Positions 34,224 to 42,747 of a DNA stretch of 64,000 bases are shown one piece after another (positions within the stretch are counted from its first letter, which is position 1; every line of letters starts with the position of its first letter). Both the position numbers and the translations under genes were made by a program. Origin of the DNA: SKPT01 sp040905445. Its GTDB lineage: Bacteria > Planctomycetota > Phycisphaerae > Phycisphaerales > Phycisphaeraceae. Location: positions 15,568 to 79,567 of the forward strand of contig JBBDRN010000044.1 in assembly GCA_040905445.1 (NCBI GenBank). The letters run 5' to 3'. The notes under the pieces were generated by a model. It made no database searches, had not been told where the DNA came from, and worked only from the letters and a program-made list of their open reading frames with translations.

Positions 34224-35324
34224 TCACAGCCAGCGCTCGCCGCCCGTCTCGCCCAGCCGGGCGTGGAGTTGCTTGATGCGCTCGGCGTGGTCCTTGTGGC
34301 AGACGAGCGTGGCGTCGGGGGTGTGGATGATGATGAGGTCGCGCACGCCCATGGCCGCGACGAGGTGTTCCGGGTCGCTCGAGGCAAGCAGGTTGTTGGC
34401 CGCGTCGAGCGCCAGGTGGTGGGAGGCGGCGATCGCATTGCCCTGGTCGTCGCGCGGGCGCGTCTCGGCGAAGGCGGGCCAGGAGCCGACGTCCAGCCAC
34501 TGCACGGCCATGGGCAGGGCGGCGAGCTGCACCGCGTCGTCCTGCGACGCGGGTTCAAGCACCGCGTAGTCGACGCTGATCTTTTCGAGCGTCGGGTAGA
34601 CCTTTTCCAGCGTCTGCTGGCGCAGCGGGCTGCCCCAGTCATCGGCGCACTGCATGATCCCGGCGTAGTTGGCGCGGGCGTAGCGCTGGATGCACTGGAG
34701 CATCGTCCTGCCGCGCCAGGCGAACATTCCGGAGTTCCAGAGGTAGCGGTCGGGCCCGGCGGCGAGGTACTGCTCGGCGGTGGGGCGGTCGGGCTTTTCC
34801 TTGAAGCGCTGGACGTCGAAGGCGCGGGCGTCGTGGTGGATCGCCTCGCCGAGTTGGAGGTAGCCGAAGCCGGTGGCGGGGTGGGTCGGGGCGATGCCGA
34901 AGGTCACGAGCAGGTCGTCGCGACTTTCGGCCAGCGCGTATCCGGCGTCGACGGTGGCCTGGAAGGCATCGACGGGCTCGATGAGGTGGTCGGCGGTGAA
35001 GACGCCGACGACGGCGTCGGGATCGCGGCGGGTGAGCACGGCGGTGCCGAGGCCGACGGCATTGAGCGTGTCGCGGCCGGTGGGTTCACCGATGAAGTGG
35101 TCGCGGGCGAGGCCTTCGACGCCGGCGAGGATGGCGTCGCGGTGGGATTCGCCGGCGCAGACGTAGATCTGGGTTTCGGGCAGCAGGCCGCGCAGGCGGT
35201 TGACGGCGATCTGGAGGAGGCTTCGGCCGTCGATGAAGGGGATGAGCTGTTTGGGGCGTGCGGCGGTGGACATGGGCCAGAGCCGTGTGCCCGAGCCCCC
35301 GGCGATGATCAGGGCATACCTCAT
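34224..35324 (-). CDS. Mannose-1-phosphate guanylyltransferase
   Basis: A 366-residue nucleotidyltransferase that makes GDP-mannose from mannose-1-phosphate and GTP. It has IIAGGSGTRLWPMS at the N-terminus, RPKQLIPF, FTADHLIEP and FKEKPDRPTAEQYL, and the ManC-like WNSGMFAW. The C-terminal isomerase domain of bifunctional ManC/AlgA is absent. The ATG at 35324 was chosen over a GTG at 35360 because it gives the family N-terminus. The stop codon meets the heptamer tract at 34143-34222. Confidence 0.92.
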   Translation of the reverse strand: MRYALIIAGGSGTRLWPMSTAARPKQLIPFIDGRSLLQIAVNRLRGLLPETQIYVCAGESHRDAILAGVEGLARDHFIGEPTGRDTLNAVGLGTAVLTRRDPDAVVGVFTADHLIEPVDAFQATVDAGYALAESRDDLLVTFGIAPTHPATGFGYLQLGEAIHHDARAFDVQRFKEKPDRPTAEQYLAAGPDRYLWNSGMFAWRGRTMLQCIQRYARANYAGIMQCADDWGSPLRQQTLEKVYPTLEKISVDYAVLEPASQDDAVQLAALPMAVQWLDVGSWPAFAETRPRDDQGNAIAASHHLALDAANNLLASSDPEHLVAAMGVRDLIIIHTPDATLVCHKDHAERIKQLHARLGETGGERWL

Positions 35325-35461
35325 GAACGATGGGATAGGTCGGGCCCGGCGGCGTGTCAAGAGACGGCGGGCGTGGCGCCCGGTGCTGACGGGCGTGGCC
35401 TAGAATCGATGGGCGTGCGCCCCGCGAGTGTTGGAGTTGTGCATACGAAAAGGAGGATTCG

Positions 35462-35983
35462 ATGAATCGATCCACCCGAGCCGACGTGCCCGCACCCACC
35501 GCGCAGATGGATGAGCCGACGCGGCAGCAGATCGTCAAGGAGCTGACGAGCGCGTACAACATGGAGGTCGAGACGGTGGCCAACTACCTGGTCAACTCGA
35601 TCCACCTCGACGGAATGCTGGCGATGGAGGTCAAGGAGAGCCTGGCCAGTGACCTGGCCGAGGAACTGGAGCACGCCAAGCAGCTCGCCCGACGGATCAA
35701 GATCCTCGGCGGCAAGCCGCCGGGCTCGCAGGCGCTGAAGATGGAGCAGGCGCAGCTTCAGCCGCCGGATGACAGCATCGACGTGACGTCGGTGATCCGT
35801 GGCGTGATCGATGCCGAGACCGACGCGATCAACCAGTACCAGCGCATCATCGAGATGACCGACGGGGTGGACTACGTCACGCAGGACCTGTGCATCAACC
35901 TCAAGGGCGACGAGGAGGAGCACCGGCGCGAGTTCGTCGGCTTCCTGCGCGAGTACGAGGCGATGCAGCGCGGGTTCAAGTAG
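35462..35983 (+). CDS. Ferritin-like protein
   Basis: A 173-residue four-helix protein with ferritin-like iron-ligand spacing: Glu on YNMEVETVANYLVN, ELEHAKQLARRI (ExxH), DAETDAINQYQRI, and DEEEHRREFVGFLREYE (ExxH). This fits the bacterioferritin/rubrerythrin-like superfamily, with oxidative-stress or iron-handling roles; the specific family is not certain. AAAAGGAGG is 5-6 bases before the ATG, a strong ribosome site. TAGAAT upstream at about 35402 may be its -10. Confidence 0.82.
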   Translation: MNRSTRADVPAPTAQMDEPTRQQIVKELTSAYNMEVETVANYLVNSIHLDGMLAMEVKESLASDLAEELEHAKQLARRIKILGGKPPGSQALKMEQAQLQPPDDSIDVTSVIRGVIDAETDAINQYQRIIEMTDGVDYVTQDLCINLKGDEEEHRREFVGFLREYEAMQRGFK

Positions 35984-35992
35984 CGGCACAAA

Positions 35993-36013
35993 GCCGGAAC
36001 CGGTGGTCCCGGT
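35993..36013. repeat. GGTCCCGGT repeat, copy 2
   Basis: GCCGGAACCGGTGGTCCCGG, preceded by CACAAAGCC; it lies just after the ferritin-like gene. Related copies are at 12543, 39355 and 48664. Confidence 0.5.
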
Positions 36014-36149
36014 GAATCCGGACGCGGCTGCGTGCGGAGAGATGCTGCGGTGTTGAGCGCCCGTCGCGGCGTGGGGGGCCGTTCGCGCTGACTGTCGGGA
36101 CCCACCGGGCCCGGCCTCGTCTTATACTGGATACGGGTGGCTGCTTGCC

Positions 36150-37442
36150 GTGACGCCCGCGTTGGAGGATGGTTTGCCCGCCCTCAAGGCCCAGTACTTT
36201 TTCAGCTTCGCCATTCTCGGCTGCCTGCTGCCTTACATCCCGGTTTACCTTCACGAGCAGGCGCTCGGCGAGGCGCAACTCGGGTACGTCGTCAGCATGT
36301 CGGGCGTGGCGATCATGTTCAGCCCGGTCGTCATGGCGCTGCTCGCCGACGCCCACCTGCAGAGCCGAACGCTGCTGGCGTGGATGTTCGGCCTGTCGGC
36401 GCTGGCGCTGGTGGGGGTGTGGTGGGCGAGCGGGTTCTGGCCGCTGCTGGCGGCCTACGGGCTGTTCTGGCTGGCGTTCATCGGCACGCCGGCGGTGCAG
36501 GACGGTCTCAACTTCCGCGTCCAGGCGCGTCGCGAGGCCGACGGCCAGCCGCGTGTCGCCTACCACCGCATCCGCGTCTGGGGCACGGTCGGGTTCATGG
36601 TCCCGTCGCTGGCGATCTATGGCCTGCTGACGTGGGGCGGGGCGAGCGTCGGCGTGATCCTGCCCGTGGCGCTCGTGCTGGGCCTGGCGGGGCTGGCCAA
36701 CGCGGCGCTGCTGCCCCGCGTGGCGAACGGTGCCGCCCCGCCACTTTCCGCGGCGAAAAGTGGCGGGGCGGCGGGCGAGGAGGAGGCGGACGAAGGTGCG
36801 GAACTCGACGCCCCGCCGGCGCCGCCCGCGGCAGGTTTGCCAACGCTTGCCGCCGCCCGCGCCATGCTCGAGCCTTCGATGCTCGTCTTTCTCGTCGCCG
36901 TCTGGCTGTGCATGCTCGCCAAGGCCGCGTACTACGCCTTCTTTCCGTTGTATCTCACGCGGCAGCTCGGCGTGCCGATGCAGTGGGTGGGGCTGATTCT
37001 CAGTGTCGGCGTGCTGATCGAGATCTTCTTCATGCTCGGGTTCGGGCGGCTGTTGCGTTTGCTTGGCCTGCGCGGGCTGATGGCCGTGGGCGCGGCGTGC
37101 GACGCGCTGCGGCTGGCGCTGCTGTTCGCGTATCCCAACATCTACGTGGCCGTGGGGACGCAGGTGTTTCATGGCATGAGCGTGCTGGTCGTGCACGTGG
37201 CGCCGCAGATCTACCTCAACCACCGCGCCGGCGAACGGTACCGCAGCTCGATGCAGGGGCTCTACTGCGTGGCGGTGCTCGGCTCTGGGCAGATTCTCGG
37301 GGCGGCACTCGGCGGGCTCGTGGCGCAGGGCACGTCGCTGGTGACCGTGTTCGGCCTCGGGGCGGCGCTGGGCGTCGCCGCAGCAGCGCTGTTTGCCATC
37401 GCCTTCCGCGACCGGCCCGCGATGGCGGAGATGGCGGCGTGA
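36150..37442 (+). CDS. MFS transporter
   Basis: A 430-residue major facilitator with about 12 membrane helices. The N-terminal half starts QYFFSFAILGCLLPYIPVYLH, and both halves show the typical loop 2-3 pattern (MALLADAHLQSR). It resembles the PPP/nucleoside symporter-like (MFS_1-like) group; substrate is unknown. The central cytoplasmic loop (about residues 195-230) carries an Ala/Pro/Glu-rich insert, encoded by a perfect 14-base-arm palindrome (36734-36770) and repeats, again a repeat inside a permissive loop. The start is GTG. Confidence 0.82.
   Translation: MTPALEDGLPALKAQYFFSFAILGCLLPYIPVYLHEQALGEAQLGYVVSMSGVAIMFSPVVMALLADAHLQSRTLLAWMFGLSALALVGVWWASGFWPLLAAYGLFWLAFIGTPAVQDGLNFRVQARREADGQPRVAYHRIRVWGTVGFMVPSLAIYGLLTWGGASVGVILPVALVLGLAGLANAALLPRVANGAAPPLSAAKSGGAAGEEEADEGAELDAPPAPPAAGLPTLAAARAMLEPSMLVFLVAVWLCMLAKAAYYAFFPLYLTRQLGVPMQWVGLILSVGVLIEIFFMLGFGRLLRLLGLRGLMAVGAACDALRLALLFAYPNIYVAVGTQVFHGMSVLVVHVAPQIYLNHRAGERYRSSMQGLYCVAVLGSGQILGAALGGLVAQGTSLVTVFGLGAALGVAAAALFAIAFRDRPAMAEMAA
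36734..36770. repeat. Palindrome inside the MFS gene
   Basis: Arms CGCCCCGCCACTTT (36734-36747) and AAAGTGGCGGGGCG (36757-36770) around CCGCGGCGA, encoding part of the central loop. Confidence 0.8.
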
Positions 37443-37589
37443 AGGGTTGGGAGTTGGAGATTGGGGGTTGGATTCGAGGCGGGTGTTAGCGCGTTGGGCG
37501 CACCCTGGAACTCGGATGCCGGAATGCCGAACCCCATGGCCCACACTCCGCGCCTTGCGGCGGCGCGGGGCCCGGGCCATCATCGTGCC

Positions 37590-38240
37590 ATGCAGGGGCT
37601 GCATCCTTCTCTCGCCGAGTACCTGTTGTTGGAGCAGCCGTGGCCGGCGGCGCTGGTGCTGCTCACGGTTGCGGTCACGTTGTTCGGCGTCGGCGGGCGA
37701 CGGCGTCAGGGGCGGCTGCAGCTTGCGGGGCTTGGGGTTGCGCTCCTTGCCGGGGGGGTTGTGGTTCTGGCGTGGGGCGTCACCACGCCGCGCGAGCGCG
37801 TCGCGGCGTTGACGGACGAGCTGCTGAGGGCGACGGAGGGGTCGGTGGACGACGCGGCTCTTCGACGGCTGCTGGCGCCGGGCGCCACGCTCGTCGGGCC
37901 TGATGGCGACGACTGGCTCGCCGGCGAGGCCCTGCACGGGGCCGTGCGGGGTGCGGCGGAGCGCTTCGGGCCGGTCGAGCATGAGGTGCGCCAGCGGACG
38001 GTCAGCGCGCGGGGCGGGCGTGGCGGGCGCGGGATTGCCGAGATCGACCTGCGCACGCGGATCAACCGGGGCGGGGCGGCGGGTGTGCCGGTGTCCACGC
38101 GCTGGACGCTGCACTGGCGGCTCGACGGCGGCGGGGGCAATGGTGGCGGGGGCAGTCGTGGCGGGGGGGTGTGGCGCGTCGAGCGGGTCGTCTGGCAGGC
38201 GATGCAGAACCGGCCGCCGGAGCCGGGCTGGTTGCGGTGA
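37590..38240 (+). CDS. Membrane protein of unknown function
   Basis: A 216-residue protein I cannot assign. Two hydrophobic segments (about 15-35 and 48-65) precede a soluble region from residue 70 with an alpha/beta appearance, perhaps a SnoaL/NTF2-like domain (SVDDAALRRLLAPGATLVGP, and a basic beta-rich end). Residues about 170-190 are Gly-rich repeats that look inserted. The ATG at 37590 has a weak CATCAT six bases upstream. fhcD follows 57 bases later. Confidence 0.6.
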   Translation: MQGLHPSLAEYLLLEQPWPAALVLLTVAVTLFGVGGRRRQGRLQLAGLGVALLAGGVVVLAWGVTTPRERVAALTDELLRATEGSVDDAALRRLLAPGATLVGPDGDDWLAGEALHGAVRGAAERFGPVEHEVRQRTVSARGGRGGRGIAEIDLRTRINRGGAAGVPVSTRWTLHWRLDGGGGNGGGGSRGGGVWRVERVVWQAMQNRPPEPGWLR

Positions 38241-38285
38241 CGCCGCGCCGCCCGCTGCGGGACGGGCATTGACGAGCGGGGCAAT

Positions 38286-38291
38286 TACACT
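38286..38291 (+). promoter_or_regulatory. -10-like hexamer, leaderless start of fhcD
   Basis: TACACT ends 6 bases before ATG 38298. Confidence 0.55.
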
Positions 38292-38297
38292 TGGCCC

Positions 38298-39200
38298 ATG
38301 CAACTGCACGGCAGCACCATCGACGACGCGGTTGGGGAAGCGTTCGCGCTGCACGCCGCCCGCCTGATCGTCACCGCGGCCGACGCCGACTGGCTCGATG
38401 CGGCCGTACGCACTGTCACGGGGTACGCGACGTCGATCATCGGCTGCGACGCGGAGGCAGCGCTGGAGCGGGGGCTCGCGGGCGCGGCCACGCCGGACGG
38501 ACGCGTGGGCGCGGCGCTGCTTTTCTTCGCGCGCTCACCCAAGCGCCTGCGCCACGCCGTGCGCAACCGGGCGGGGCAGGCGCTGCTGACGTGCCCGACG
38601 ACGGCGGTGTATGACGGGCTGGACGACGCGGCCGCCCGCTTCAGTCTCGGGCGGTGGCTGGCGCCGTTCGGCGACGGGTTCGAGCGGGGCGGGGACCGAG
38701 CGGGCCGGGCCGGCGTGGAGATTCCGGTCATGGCGGGGACGTTTTTCGCCGAGGCGGCGGTCGGGCGCGTCGAGGCGGTGGGCGGGGGCACGCTGCTGCT
38801 GGGCGGCGGCGACGATGCTCGATTGCTTGCCGGTGCCCGGCGGGCGGTCGAGGCGATCGCGCCACTGGCGGGCGTGATCACGCCGTTTCCCGCGGGCGTC
38901 TGCCGGGCCGGATCGAGGGTGGGCTCGCGGTCGGGGAAGCTGCCGGCGACGACGAACGCGCCCTACTGCCCGGTGCTGCGCGACCACCCGGAGGTGCAGA
39001 CGCGGCTGCCTGGAGGTGTGGCGCATGTCTACGAGATCGTGCTGGATGCGCTGACGCGCGAGCAACTCGTGGCGGGCATGCAGGCCGGGCTTCACGCGGC
39101 CGCGGGCCCCGGGGTGGGCTGGATCACGACGGGCTCCTACGGCGGCCGGCTCGGCAACACTCGTCTGCCCCTGCGCGAGATCGCCGGTACACACCCGTAA
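38298..39200 (+). CDS. fhcD: Formylmethanofuran:tetrahydromethanopterin formyltransferase
   Basis: Ftr/FhcD moves a formyl group between the methanofuran-type carrier and H4MPT in C1 transfer. The 300-residue protein has the family motifs VTAADADWLDAAVRTVTGYA with ATSIIGCDAEAALE, TPDGRVG, FPAGVCRAGSRVGS and NAPYCPVL near 215. The H4MPT pathway for formaldehyde oxidation is known in some Planctomycetes as well as methylotrophs. No fhcABC or mch gene is adjacent. The ATG has TACACT six bases upstream and no Shine-Dalgarno. Confidence 0.92.
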   Translation: MQLHGSTIDDAVGEAFALHAARLIVTAADADWLDAAVRTVTGYATSIIGCDAEAALERGLAGAATPDGRVGAALLFFARSPKRLRHAVRNRAGQALLTCPTTAVYDGLDDAAARFSLGRWLAPFGDGFERGGDRAGRAGVEIPVMAGTFFAEAAVGRVEAVGGGTLLLGGGDDARLLAGARRAVEAIAPLAGVITPFPAGVCRAGSRVGSRSGKLPATTNAPYCPVLRDHPEVQTRLPGGVAHVYEIVLDALTREQLVAGMQAGLHAAAGPGVGWITTGSYGGRLGNTRLPLREIAGTHP

Positions 39201-39404
39201 TACGGATTACACATCCATCGCGCGCGTGGTGCTGACGCAGGTCGCCAGTGGCCGAGCGCTCCGGCGACACTGCGGTCGCGGATCGATGCGACACCCCGCC
39301 CCGCCCCCCTACGCCCCGGCCGCGTGCACGACGATGAGCACACGCCGCCGCCTTGGGACCAGCGGTCCCGGCTATATACGCCCGCGATGGACGTGGAATC
39401 CGTA
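39201..39404. repeat. MITE-like element with 20-base terminal inverted repeats
   Basis: TACGGATTACACATCCATCG (39201-39220) and the reverse complement of 39385-39404 match at 18 of 20 positions. The 204-base interior has no open reading frame of note and contains a GGGACC-GCGGTCCC palindrome (39355-39369). Confidence 0.55.
39355..39373. repeat. GGTCCCGG repeat, copy 3
   Basis: GGGACCAGCGGTCCCGGCT, related to the copies at 12543, 35993 and 48664. Confidence 0.45.
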
Positions 39405-39431
39405 TAGCGGGGGCGCGGGAGCGGGAGGGTC

Positions 39432-39437
39432 TATACT
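39432..39437 (+). promoter_or_regulatory. -10-like hexamer, leaderless start of first Opp permease gene
   Basis: TATACT ends 7 bases before ATG 39445; the idh gene at 61310 has the same TATACT-CCGCTTC arrangement. Confidence 0.55.
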
Positions 39438-39444
39438 CCGTCGC

Positions 39445-40404
39445 ATGTCGATGATCGCCGCCGATGATGGGCACGCGGGGGAGCAGGGGTGGCGGGCGTG
39501 GCGGACGTGGCGGGGGCGTGTGCCGCGGCTGGCCGCGGGCCGGGCCGGTGCGATCGTGCTCGCGCTGATTGTCCTGCCCTGCTTCGTGACACTGCCTTGG
39601 GCGCTGGACCGCTACGACGCCCATCGCCTGGAACTGCAATACATGGCCCCGAGCGCGGCCGAGCCGATGGGCACCGACCGCTTCGGTCGCTCGTTTCTGT
39701 GGCGGGTGATGATGGGCGGGGCGGTGAGCCTGAGCATCGGGGCGGCGGCGGCAGGCATCGCCGTGGGCATCGGCGTGACATGGGGCGCGCTGGCGGGCTA
39801 CGTCGGCGGACGCGTCGACGCGGGGATGATGCGCGCCGTCGACGTGCTCTACGGCCTGCCGGACATCCTCATGGTCATCCTGCTCGACCTGGCGCTGCGC
39901 CCGAGCGTTGTCGCCGCGGCCGGGCTCGCCCTCCCCGCCGAGCAGGCGGCGATGGTCGGGCGGCTGGCGACGCTGGCGCTGGCGATCGGTGCCGTGAGCT
40001 GGCTGACGATGGCGCGGGTCATCCGCGGGCAGGTGCTGAGCCTGCGCAGCCAGCCGTTCATCGAGGCGGCCCGGGCGTGCGGGTACGGCCCGGGGCGGAT
40101 CATTCGGGTCCACCTGCTGCCGAACCTGGTCGGCCCCATCGTCGTCTATAGTACCTTGACCGTGCCCGTGGCCATCCTCCAGGAGTCGTTCCTCAGCTTC
40201 CTGGGCATCGGCGTGCAGGCGCCGCTGCCGAGCTGGGGCAACCTGGCGTCGGAGGGGCTGACGGCCCTGCACGCGCTCGCCGCCGGGCGCGCCGGGCCAT
40301 GGTGGCTGTTGCTGCTGCCCTGCCTGCTGCTGGGACTGACGCTGATGGCGCTGAACTTTCTCGGCGACGCCCTGCGCAGCCGGCTGGACCCGCGCGGGGC
40401 ATGA
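39445..40404 (+). CDS. OppC-type ABC transporter permease (first copy)
   Basis: A 319-residue peptide/nickel-class permease. It has an N-terminal membrane helix, the OppC N-terminal motif MGTDRFGRSFLWRVM, a multi-helix core, and the EAA-like cytoplasmic loop FIEAARACGYGPGRIIRVHLLPN that contacts the ATPase. LSFLGIGVQAPLPSWGNL is the family C-terminal signature. It begins the oligopeptide ABC operon. A second, larger OppC is encoded at 43935, so the transporter has two OppC-type subunits or two alternative complexes. Confidence 0.87.
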   Translation: MSMIAADDGHAGEQGWRAWRTWRGRVPRLAAGRAGAIVLALIVLPCFVTLPWALDRYDAHRLELQYMAPSAAEPMGTDRFGRSFLWRVMMGGAVSLSIGAAAAGIAVGIGVTWGALAGYVGGRVDAGMMRAVDVLYGLPDILMVILLDLALRPSVVAAAGLALPAEQAAMVGRLATLALAIGAVSWLTMARVIRGQVLSLRSQPFIEAARACGYGPGRIIRVHLLPNLVGPIVVYSTLTVPVAILQESFLSFLGIGVQAPLPSWGNLASEGLTALHALAAGRAGPWWLLLLPCLLLGLTLMALNFLGDALRSRLDPRGA

Positions 40405-40542
40405 ACAACAAAACACCAATGAGACGAATCAAACCGCCGATGTATGCATGACGATGCACACGGATGAGCCCGCGATGATGAGATGGTCCCGTCTGCCCCC
40501 GGCCGTCTTTTCCCCCCGTTCCTGTCACCGAGATCGCCGCTT

Positions 40543-42678
40543 ATGGATAACCGCTTCGGCTTTCGCGACTTCGTGTTCACGGTCATGCTCGTGGCGTTCC
40601 TCGTCACGATCGTGCTCGCGATGGTCCACCTGAACCGGATCGAGGACCGGCTGGGACGGATCAGCGACGCGATGACCAACCAGACGCGCGACTTGGCGCG
40701 CCTCCACGACAGCGTCCGCACCGCGGAGCGGCAGCAGCAGGATCTGCCCGGGCAGGTCGCGCGGGAGCTGGCGCGCGTGCTCTCGGAGAGTGCGGCCGCG
40801 GGGGGAGCGCCTGACGACATCGCGGCCCGGCTCGACGCCGCCGCGCTGGCCGACGATGCGGTGGAGCAAGCCTACGAGGCTGGCGAGACCGACCCGTTCG
40901 CGGCGCTGCAACAGGTCAAGGAGAACGAGGACTACGCCTACGGCGACCGGCTGATGCAGGTGTTCGCCCAGCCGCCGGACCGGTTGACGCCGATCATCTC
41001 GGCGGACGCGTACGCGAGCCTGATCCAGTCGTACGTGCTCGAGACGCTGGTGGAGCGCGATCCGGACACGCTGGAGTGGACGCCGCTGATCGCGCGGGAC
41101 TGGGAGATCGAGGAGAATATCGAGGCGTGGCAGGCATACGTCGACGAGCACGTCGGCACGCCGGTGACGGAGGAGGACGTTCGCGCCGAGGCCTCGTTTG
41201 CCGAGCTCGAAGGCAACGCGCAGGCGCAGGCGGAGTACGTCGAGCGCCGGTTGGCGGAGGGTCGGCGGATGGAGGACGTGGTCCGCGACGAGGACGCGCC
41301 AACCGCGATCACGATCCGGTTCCGCATCCGCGAGGGTGTGCGCTTTTCCGACGGCGAGCCGCTCACCGCCGACGACGTCGTGTTCACCTACGACTGGATC
41401 ATGAACCCGGCCGTCGAAGCGGTGCGTCTGCGGGTCTACTACGGCACGATCAAGTCGGTGCGGAAGCTGGGCGAGCTGGAGGTGGCGTTCGACTTTCGCG
41501 AGCCTTACTTCCGGGCGATGGACTTCGCGGGCGGGATGCCGATCCTGCCCGAGCACTTCTACGGCAGCTTTTCGCCGAGCGAGTTCAACACGCATCCGGC
41601 GCTGCTGATGGGCTCGGGGCCCTATCGCCTGCCGAGCCCGGAGGGGCGTCGCCCGCAGCCGGGCGTCCCGATCTCGCTGGTGCGCAACGAGCGCTACTGG
41701 GGCGAGCGGCCTGGTTTCGAGCGGCTGGTGTGGCGGCTGATCGAGCAGCCCTCGGCGCGTGAGCAGGCATTTCTCAACGGCGAGGTCGACGCGTTCCCGG
41801 CGGACCCGGAGCAGTACGACCGTCTGCGCGAGAACCCGCGCGTGGCGGAGCGATCGCAGCGCTTCGCGTTCCTGCGGCCGGACGCGGGTTACAACTACAT
41901 CGGGTGGAACCAGCAGCGCGGCGGCGAACCGACGCCCTTCGCCGACGTGCGCGTCAGGCGGGCGATGACGATGCTGCTCGACCGCCAGCGCCTCGCGGAG
42001 GACGTCTTCCGCGGCTATGCGCAGGTGGTGTCCGGCCCGTTCAGCGTGCTGACGCCGCAGTCGAACCCGGATCTCGCCCCCTGGCCGTACGACCCCGCGG
42101 CCGCGCGCGAGTTGCTGCGCGAGGCGGGCTACGAAGACCGCAACGGCGACGGCGTGCTCCAGGGCCCGAACGGCGAGGCGTTCAGCTTCACGCTCCGCTA
42201 CCCGGCGGGCAGCGAAACGGGGCAGCAACTGGCGCTGTTCGCCCGCGACAGCTTCCGGCGGGCGGGCATCGCGTGTGAAGCGAGGCCGCTGGAGTGGCAG
42301 GTGCTCATCGAGCGGCTGAAGAACACGCGCGACTTCGACGCCGTGACGCTGGGGTGGACAGGGAACATCGAGTCGGACCCGTTCCAGATTTTCCATTCGA
42401 GCACGATTCCCCCGCCGGGCGACAACGCCACGAGCTACTCGAACCCGGAGCTGGACGAGTTGATCGAGACGGCGCGGATGACGACGGACGAGCAAACCCG
42501 CCGGGCGATGTGGCACAAGGTGCACCGGATCCTGCACGAGGATCAACCCTACACGTTCCTGATGGCCAGCCAGTCGCTGCGGTTCTATGACGCCCGGATC
42601 CGCAACATTGAACGGACGCAACTGGGCCTGACGCCGGTGATGGAGTGGTACGTGCCGGCGGAGTTGCAGCGACGGTGA
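40543..42678 (+). CDS. Membrane-anchored peptide ABC transporter substrate-binding protein
   Basis: A 711-residue SBP_bac_5-type (OppA/DppA) binding protein. The N-terminus has one hydrophobic helix (about 10-30, VFTVMLVAFLVTIVLAM) with no lipobox or signal-peptidase site, then a charged coiled coil (about 32-85), so it appears tethered to the inner membrane rather than secreted. The binding domain from about 140 has TPIISADAYASLIQ, the SDGEPLTADDVVFTYDW motif, and the FNTHPALLMGSGPYRL/ERYWG segments. The ATG at 40543 follows a non-coding spacer. OppB is next in the operon. Confidence 0.87.
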   Translation: MDNRFGFRDFVFTVMLVAFLVTIVLAMVHLNRIEDRLGRISDAMTNQTRDLARLHDSVRTAERQQQDLPGQVARELARVLSESAAAGGAPDDIAARLDAAALADDAVEQAYEAGETDPFAALQQVKENEDYAYGDRLMQVFAQPPDRLTPIISADAYASLIQSYVLETLVERDPDTLEWTPLIARDWEIEENIEAWQAYVDEHVGTPVTEEDVRAEASFAELEGNAQAQAEYVERRLAEGRRMEDVVRDEDAPTAITIRFRIREGVRFSDGEPLTADDVVFTYDWIMNPAVEAVRLRVYYGTIKSVRKLGELEVAFDFREPYFRAMDFAGGMPILPEHFYGSFSPSEFNTHPALLMGSGPYRLPSPEGRRPQPGVPISLVRNERYWGERPGFERLVWRLIEQPSAREQAFLNGEVDAFPADPEQYDRLRENPRVAERSQRFAFLRPDAGYNYIGWNQQRGGEPTPFADVRVRRAMTMLLDRQRLAEDVFRGYAQVVSGPFSVLTPQSNPDLAPWPYDPAAARELLREAGYEDRNGDGVLQGPNGEAFSFTLRYPAGSETGQQLALFARDSFRRAGIACEARPLEWQVLIERLKNTRDFDAVTLGWTGNIESDPFQIFHSSTIPPPGDNATSYSNPELDELIETARMTTDEQTRRAMWHKVHRILHEDQPYTFLMASQSLRFYDARIRNIERTQLGLTPVMEWYVPAELQRR

Positions 42679-42705
42679 GGGTTGGGATTGTAAAGCTCTG
42701 TTCCC

Positions 42706-42746
42706 CAGCCTCCACAGCCCCCAACCCCCGAACCCCGACCTCCCCC
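42706..42746. repeat. CCCCAACCCCCGAA heptamer tract
   Basis: Tandem CCCCCAA/CCCCGAA units end immediately before the oppB start. Confidence 0.6.
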
Positions 42747-42747
42747 C

